A stretch of 8,060 bases of DNA from Parapedobacter lycopersici_A. Lineage in GTDB: Bacteria; Bacteroidota; Bacteroidia; Sphingobacteriales; Sphingobacteriaceae. The notes below the pieces were generated by a model. It worked only from the letters and a program-made list of their open reading frames with translations. It had not been told where the DNA came from and did not search any database. The translations under genes were made by a program, and so were the position numbers. Below, one piece after another: positions 6,983 through 8,060 of this stretch; position 1 is the stretch's first letter, and every line of letters begins with the position of its first letter. The stretch is taken from NCBI RefSeq assembly GCF_040395035.1, contig NZ_JBEBRB010000097.1, forward strand, positions 1-8,060, in the 5' to 3' direction.

Positions 6983-7254
6983 GTTTGAGTTTATACATAG
7001 ATTACGTGATTCTGCCCATTCTGGCGATTTCCCTGTTATTGGTATTTATCCGGCTTTTTAAGGGACCGACGATCGTAGACCGTGTTATTGCGCTGGACCT
7101 GCTCATTACCATCGGGGTGAGTATCATTGCGGCATACAGCATCAGTACGCAGCAATCCACCTTTATGGACGTCGCCATGATTCTGGCGCTGATCGCCTTT
7201 TTGAGCACCATTGCCTTTTCATTTTACCTGGAGAAAAAAGACCAAGATGACTGA
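6979..7254 (+). CDS. mrpF: Na+/H+ antiporter subunit F (MrpF/MnhF)
   Basis: This 91-residue protein has three membrane helices. The family signature GPTIVDRVIALDLL (29-42) is present, with its conserved acidic residue D34 and D40, and FMDVAMILALIAFLSTIAF (62-80) forms the third helix. In solved Mrp complexes the MrpF acidic residue lies near the proposed cation path. GGAG at 6967-6970, inside mrpE, is 8 bases before the ATG and may serve as ribosome binding site. The start overlaps the mrpE stop by 4 bases and the end overlaps mrpG by 8 bases. Confidence 0.95.
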   Translation: MSLSLYIDYVILPILAISLLLVFIRLFKGPTIVDRVIALDLLITIGVSIIAAYSISTQQSTFMDVAMILALIAFLSTIAFSFYLEKKDQDD

Positions 7255-7657
7255 CCTGATTATTGCCATATTGAGTACCGTCGGCGTGATTGCCATCCTG
7301 ATTGCGGCTATTGGTATTTTACGCATGCCTGATTTTTACCTGCGCCTTTCCGTAACGGTGAAGGCAGCAACACTGGGCAGCGGCCTGCTGCTATTTAGCC
7401 TGGCTATTTTCTTTCCCCAGGTATCAGTAACCACCAAGGCGGCGGCCATTGGCTTTTTCTTACTGCTCACCGCACCCGTAGCCGCACACATGATCGGCCG
7501 TACAGCTTACCTGATCGGCACCACTTTATGGAAAGGCACTATCCGCGATGACTTGAAGGGAATGTATGATAAAGAAAGTCACCGGCTCAGCAGCAGCAAC
7601 AAAGACGTGCAGGCAAAACAGGCAGCAGCCGGCGAAGGGCCAGACCAAGCAGGTTAA
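7247..7657 (+). CDS. mrpG: Na+/H+ antiporter subunit G (MrpG/MnhG)
   Basis: This 136-residue protein has three helices and the MnhG/PhaG signature: IGILRMPDFYLRLSVTVKAA (23-42), TLGSGLLLF and, in the third helix, FFLLLTAPVAAHMIGRTAY. I chose the ATG at 7247, which overlaps the last 8 bases of mrpF, because MTDLIIAILS matches the family N-terminus. The earlier in-frame ATG at 7211 would add 12 basic residues read from mrpF sequence. After the last helix the protein continues with about 35 hydrophilic residues rich in Ser, Lys, Gln and Ala, a variable part in this family. It is the last gene of the operon; the stop lies in the palindrome GGTTAACC (7652-7659). Confidence 0.94.
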   Translation: MTDLIIAILSTVGVIAILIAAIGILRMPDFYLRLSVTVKAATLGSGLLLFSLAIFFPQVSVTTKAAAIGFFLLLTAPVAAHMIGRTAYLIGTTLWKGTIRDDLKGMYDKESHRLSSSNKDVQAKQAAAGEGPDQAG

Positions 7658-7660
7658 CCA

Positions 7661-7704
7661 ATGGGCAAACCGGATACCGGGATTGTTAAAACCGATTTGC
7701 CCAT
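7661..7704. terminator. Hairpin between convergent mrpG and uxuA, probable bidirectional terminator
   Basis: ATGGGCAAA (7661-7669) is perfectly complementary to TTTGCCCAT (7696-7704). After one mismatch the stem continues with CGG (7671-7673) against CCG (7692-7694), leaving an 18-base loop. It fills the 53-base gap between two gene ends that face each other, the expected place for a shared terminator. Neither strand carries a run of T directly after the stem, so it is not a standard intrinsic terminator. It may only protect 3' ends or act with Rho. Confidence 0.55.
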
Positions 7705-7710
7705 AGCAGA

Positions 7711-8060
7711 TTATGCCTTTCGGCCGTTCTTGGCGACGCCAGTCATCAAACCGCGCATGTAACCAAATGCAAACTGTGCGCCGATCGTACTGTACCCCGG
7801 GTGGTCATTGCTGTCGCCGGCCATGGTAGGTACGTGGTCCGGGCGAATCGGGCCGCGGAAACCGATATCGTAATAGGCCTGCATCGCATCGTACATATCA
7901 ATCATTCCCTCGTCATGGAATGTTTCCACAAAGTGGGTGCTGGGAAGCACACCGCTTAGGTCCTGCACGTTGCGGAAATGCACGAAGTGGATCACATCCC
8001 GTTTACCGAATTCGCGGATGAGGGCTGGAATATCCACGCCCATCAGCGCAAAATTACCCT
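7711..8060 (-). CDS. uxuA: Mannonate dehydratase UxuA (partial, C-terminal 115 residues)
   Basis: The minus strand reads in one frame from the right edge to TAA at 7713-7711. The encoded C-terminus contains IHFVHFRNV, HFVETFHDEGMIDMYDAM, GPIRPDHVPTM and HPGYSTIGAQFAFGYMRGL, the consecutive conserved blocks of mannonate dehydratase. The enzyme removes water from D-mannonate to give 2-keto-3-deoxygluconate, a cytoplasmic step in glucuronate breakdown. It needs a divalent metal; the His of the VHFR motif and the Asp of RPDH are in regions known to form the metal and substrate site. Full proteins are about 390 residues, so roughly two thirds lies to the right of the window. The stretch has no internal stop and appears intact. 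It converges on the antiporter operon and shares only the hairpin with it. Confidence 0.93.
   Translation of the reverse strand, partial: GNFALMGVDIPALIREFGKRDVIHFVHFRNVQDLSGVLPSTHFVETFHDEGMIDMYDAMQAYYDIGFRGPIRPDHVPTMAGDSNDHPGYSTIGAQFAFGYMRGLMTGVAKNGRKA

Noticed and set aside
7211..7246. Upstream start for mrpG giving 148 residues
   Set aside because: The extra residues are read from mrpF sequence; MTDLIIAILS from 7247 matches the family start.

Overview
The window looks like a chromosomal segment of a Bacteroidota (Bacteroidetes) bacterium of roughly balanced base composition. Three things support this: an ECF sigma factor followed by a FecR-type anti-sigma factor of the kind expanded in this phylum, a match to the phylum's own promoter form (TTTG, 19 bases, TAnnTTTG) upstream of the sigma gene, and few Shine-Dalgarno sequences. 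Genus cannot be fixed from the sequence; a Sphingobacteriaceae- or Chitinophagaceae-like organism is a guess.

Layout. Positions 1-898 (minus) hold the first 299 codons of a FecR-family anti-sigma factor, cut by the left edge. Positions 1012-1539 (minus) hold the ECF sigma factor that precedes it. Positions 1540-1896 form a 357-base divergent intergenic region with a good promoter for the sigma gene and a palindrome plus an imperfect direct repeat ahead of the rightward operon. Positions 1897-7657 (plus) hold a complete, tightly packed seven-gene Mrp (Mnh/Pha) cation/proton antiporter operon in the canonical order A-B-C-D-E-F-G. Positions 7711-8060 (minus) hold the C-terminal part of mannonate dehydratase (UxuA), cut by the right edge. 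A hairpin lies between the convergent mrpG and uxuA genes.

How the genes work together. All seven Mrp subunits are membrane proteins and assemble into one complex that exports Na+ (or another monovalent cation) in exchange for protons. MrpA and MrpD are the NuoL/M/N-like proton-channel subunits, MrpC is NuoK-like, and B, E, F and G complete the complex. Two ATGA stop/start overlaps (C/D and E/F), an 8-base overlap (F/G) and gaps of 2-17 bases elsewhere indicate one transcript with coupled translation. The sigma/anti-sigma pair would normally control a TonB-dependent outer-membrane uptake system outside the window. UxuA belongs to hexuronate (glucuronate) breakdown. No functional link between these flanks and the antiporter is visible.

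I find no convincing undescribed system here. The points most worth a second look are the operator-like sequences ahead of mrpA, the long leader and start ambiguity of the sigma gene, and a Glu-to-Asp difference in the C-terminal part of MrpA. I see no tRNA, rRNA, CRISPR array, insertion sequence or origin.
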